A stretch of DNA of 64,000 nt from an uncultured Lachnospiraceae bacterium (GTDB lineage Bacteria; Bacillota; Clostridia; Lachnospirales; Lachnospiraceae): the NCBI GenBank assembly GCA_910585605.1, contig CAJUFL010000005.1, positions 1 to 64,000 of the forward strand, in the 5' to 3' direction. The translations under genes and the position numbers were made by a program. The notes beneath the pieces are model-generated. The model searched no databases. It saw only the letters and a program-made list of their open reading frames with translations, and had not been told where the DNA came from. Numbering within the stretch: position 1 is the stretch's first letter; every line of letters begins with the position of its first letter. Of this stretch, positions 62,218-64,000 are shown one piece after another.

Positions 62218-63885
62218 ATGATGAAAAGTGATAATGTAAAAACAGGTATGCAGCAGGCACCGCATAGATCTTTGTTTAACGCCCTAGGCATGACAGAGGA
62301 AGAATTGGAAAAACCATTGGTTGGTATCGTATGTTCCTATAACGAGATTGTTCCGGGACATATGAACTTAGATAAGATTGCCCAGGCAGTGAAGATGGGG
62401 GTTGCAGCGGCAGGTGGTACGCCGGTTATGTTTCCGGCAATCGCTGTTTGTGATGGAATTGCCATGGGACATATCGGAATGAAATATTCGCTTGTGACAA
62501 GGGATTTGATTGCGGATTCCACAGAATGCATGGCAATTGCCCACCAGTTTGATGCACTGGTGATGATACCTAACTGTGATAAGAATGTGCCAGGTCTTTT
62601 AATGGCGGCTGCCAGAGTCAACGTGCCTACGGTATTTGTATCCGGCGGTCCTATGCTGGCAGGTCATGTAAAGGGTCATAAAACATCATTGTCTTCTATG
62701 TTTGAGGCCGTGGGCTCCTATGCAGCAGGTTCCATGAGTGAAGAGGATGTCAATGAATTTGAATGCAAGGCATGTCCTACCTGTGGGTCCTGTTCAGGAA
62801 TGTATACGGCAAATTCCATGAACTGTCTGACTGAGGCACTGGGTATGGGACTTCCGGGCAACGGAACGATTCCTGCCGTATATTCTGAGAGACTGAAGCT
62901 TGCAAAGCACGCAGGTATGGCAGTTATGGAAATGTATCATAAGAACATCCGTCCGAGGGATATTATCACAAAGGATGCAATAATGAATGCACTGACTGTA
63001 GATATGGCGCTTGGATGTTCCACAAACTCCATGCTGCATATTCCTGCGATTGCCCATGAGATTGGATTTGATTTCGATATTGCACTGGCAAATGAGGTAA
63101 GTGCAAAGACGCCGAATCTCTGTCATCTGGCACCAGCAGGTCCTACTTATATGGAGGATCTGAATGAAGCCGGAGGTGTCTATGCGGTAATGAACCAGTT
63201 AAAGCAGAAGGGACTTTTAAATGAAGATTGTCTGACTGTGACCGGCAAGACCATCGGTGAGGCAGTGGAAGGGGCAGTAAATAAGAATCCTGAGGTGATC
63301 CGTCCTCTTGATAATCCATACAGTGAAACAGGTGGTCTTGCAGTATTAAAAGGCAACCTTGCACCGGACGGTTCTGTGGTGAAGCGCTCCGCAGTGGTTC
63401 AGGAAATGATGAAGCATGAAGGACCGGCAAGAGTGTTTGACTGTGAAGAGGATGCGATTGCTGCCATTAAGGGAGGTAAGATCGTATCCGGAGATGTGGT
63501 GGTAATCCGTTATGAAGGACCAAAGGGCGGACCTGGTATGAGGGAAATGCTGAACCCAACCTCTGCAATTGCAGGTATGGGACTGGGTTCCTCTGTGGCA
63601 CTGATTACGGACGGACGTTTTTCGGGGGCAAGCCGTGGAGCTTCTATCGGTCATGTTTCACCGGAAGCAGCAGTAGGCGGTCCTATTGCCTTTGTGGAAG
63701 AAGGGGATATCATTAAGATTGACATTGATAATCATAGTCTGGAATTAGATATTTCCGAAGAGGAAATGGCAAAGAGAAAGGCAGCCTGGACACCGAGACA
63801 GCCGAAAGTCACTACCGGTTATCTTGCAAGATACGCAAAAATGGTGACATCCGGAAACCGTGGTGCGGTCTTGGAACTTGATTAA
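62218..63885 (+). CDS. ilvD: Dihydroxy-acid dehydratase
   Basis: IlvD converts dihydroxy-acids to 2-keto acids, the last common step for valine, leucine and isoleucine. It is a Fe-S enzyme. Motifs: [35 protein letters not shown] with cluster cysteines, and [19 protein letters not shown] near the C-terminus. The length of 555 residues is normal. AAAAGGAG lies 6 bases before ATG 62218; ATG 62221 is the next codon. It continues the branched-chain operon. After its stop there are 115 AT-rich bases to the window edge. Confidence 0.97.
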   Translation: MMKSDNVKTGMQQAPHRSLFNALGMTEEELEKPLVGIVCSYNEIVPGHMNLDKIAQAVKMGVAAAGGTPVMFPAIAVCDGIAMGHIGMKYSLVTRDLIADSTECMAIAHQFDALVMIPNCDKNVPGLLMAAARVNVPTVFVSGGPMLAGHVKGHKTSLSSMFEAVGSYAAGSMSEEDVNEFECKACPTCGSCSGMYTANSMNCLTEALGMGLPGNGTIPAVYSERLKLAKHAGMAVMEMYHKNIRPRDIITKDAIMNALTVDMALGCSTNSMLHIPAIAHEIGFDFDIALANEVSAKTPNLCHLAPAGPTYMEDLNEAGGVYAVMNQLKQKGLLNEDCLTVTGKTIGEAVEGAVNKNPEVIRPLDNPYSETGGLAVLKGNLAPDGSVVKRSAVVQEMMKHEGPARVFDCEEDAIAAIKGGKIVSGDVVVIRYEGPKGGPGMREMLNPTSAIAGMGLGSSVALITDGRFSGASRGASIGHVSPEAAVGGPIAFVEEGDIIKIDIDNHSLELDISEEEMAKRKAAWTPRQPKVTTGYLARYAKMVTSGNRGAVLELD

Positions 63886-64000
63886 TATGTAAAAAAAGGA
63901 TAAAATTAGGGGAATGATTGTAAAAATACGGTTATTCTGATAGATTTTTTGTGAAAGTTATAATATTTACTTTACAAATCCCATATAAAAGATTTATGAT

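Noticed and set aside
63886..64000. Gene or RNA in the last 115 bases
   Set aside because: AT-rich sequence with no frame of useful length and no stem with a T run; nothing supportable.

Overview
The window is a chromosomal segment of a low-GC, spore-forming Gram-positive anaerobe, most likely of the Lachnospiraceae (Clostridia). The evidence is the sporulation genes (gpr, spoIIP, sigK), the order hrcA-grpE-dnaK-dnaJ-prmA-rsmE, the run ireB-ruvX-DUF1292-rnjA-ylbF, oxygen-sensitive Fe-S dehydratases of the short clostridial type (leuCD, ilvD), and strong AGGAGG ribosome binding sites throughout. Almost everything is on the + strand; only an HPr-like gene, sigK and a LysR regulator are on the - strand. 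I saw no rRNA, tRNA, CRISPR array, prophage or intact insertion sequence.

Layout. 1-5.6 kb: germination protease gpr with a likely forespore promoter, spoIIP, lepA, hemW. 5.7-12.1 kb: a small zinc-ribbon membrane protein, a 1295-residue secreted Ig-like (Big2) surface protein, and an LTA-synthase-like phosphoglycerol transferase. 12.2-17.2 kb: the CIRCE-controlled heat-shock operon hrcA-grpE-dnaK-dnaJ, closed by a terminator. 17.3-24.2 kb: prmA, a YfhO-type membrane protein, rsmE, a cysteine desulfurase and thiI. 24.3-24.6 kb: an HPr homologue that lacks the phosphorylatable histidine (- strand). 24.6-31.7 kb: mtaB, ireB, ruvX, DUF1292, rnjA, ylbF, an MltG stub, trmR and a U32 hydroxylase, which are mainly RNA-modification and RNA-processing genes. 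sigK (- strand) overlaps the last of these tail to tail.

32.3-52.9 kb: a complete type IV pilus locus. It runs pilB, pilT, pilC, major pilin, prepilin peptidase, a PilM-PilN fusion, PilO, four further pilin-like genes (one a giant of 976 residues) and a 1846-residue exported protein that is the best candidate for a pilus-associated adhesin. It contains two notable non-coding structures: a repeat/hairpin block between pilC and the pilin, and a 16-bp hairpin that buries the ribosome binding site of the prepilin peptidase.

53.0-56.2 kb: YqeG phosphatase, a shikimate dehydrogenase-shikimate kinase fusion, and an M24 aminopeptidase. 56.2-63.9 kb: a divergently transcribed LysR regulator facing leuC-leuD-leuB-ilvD, with a LysR-type box about 65 bases before the predicted leuC transcript start. 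This branched-chain amino-acid block is interrupted by a 56-residue membrane microprotein, an MntA-HepT type (HEPN/nucleotidyltransferase) toxin-antitoxin pair and a 95-residue membrane protein. The window ends 115 bases after ilvD.

All functions are inferred from motifs and gene context read by eye; no database search was run. Start codons were chosen from ribosome-binding-site spacing.
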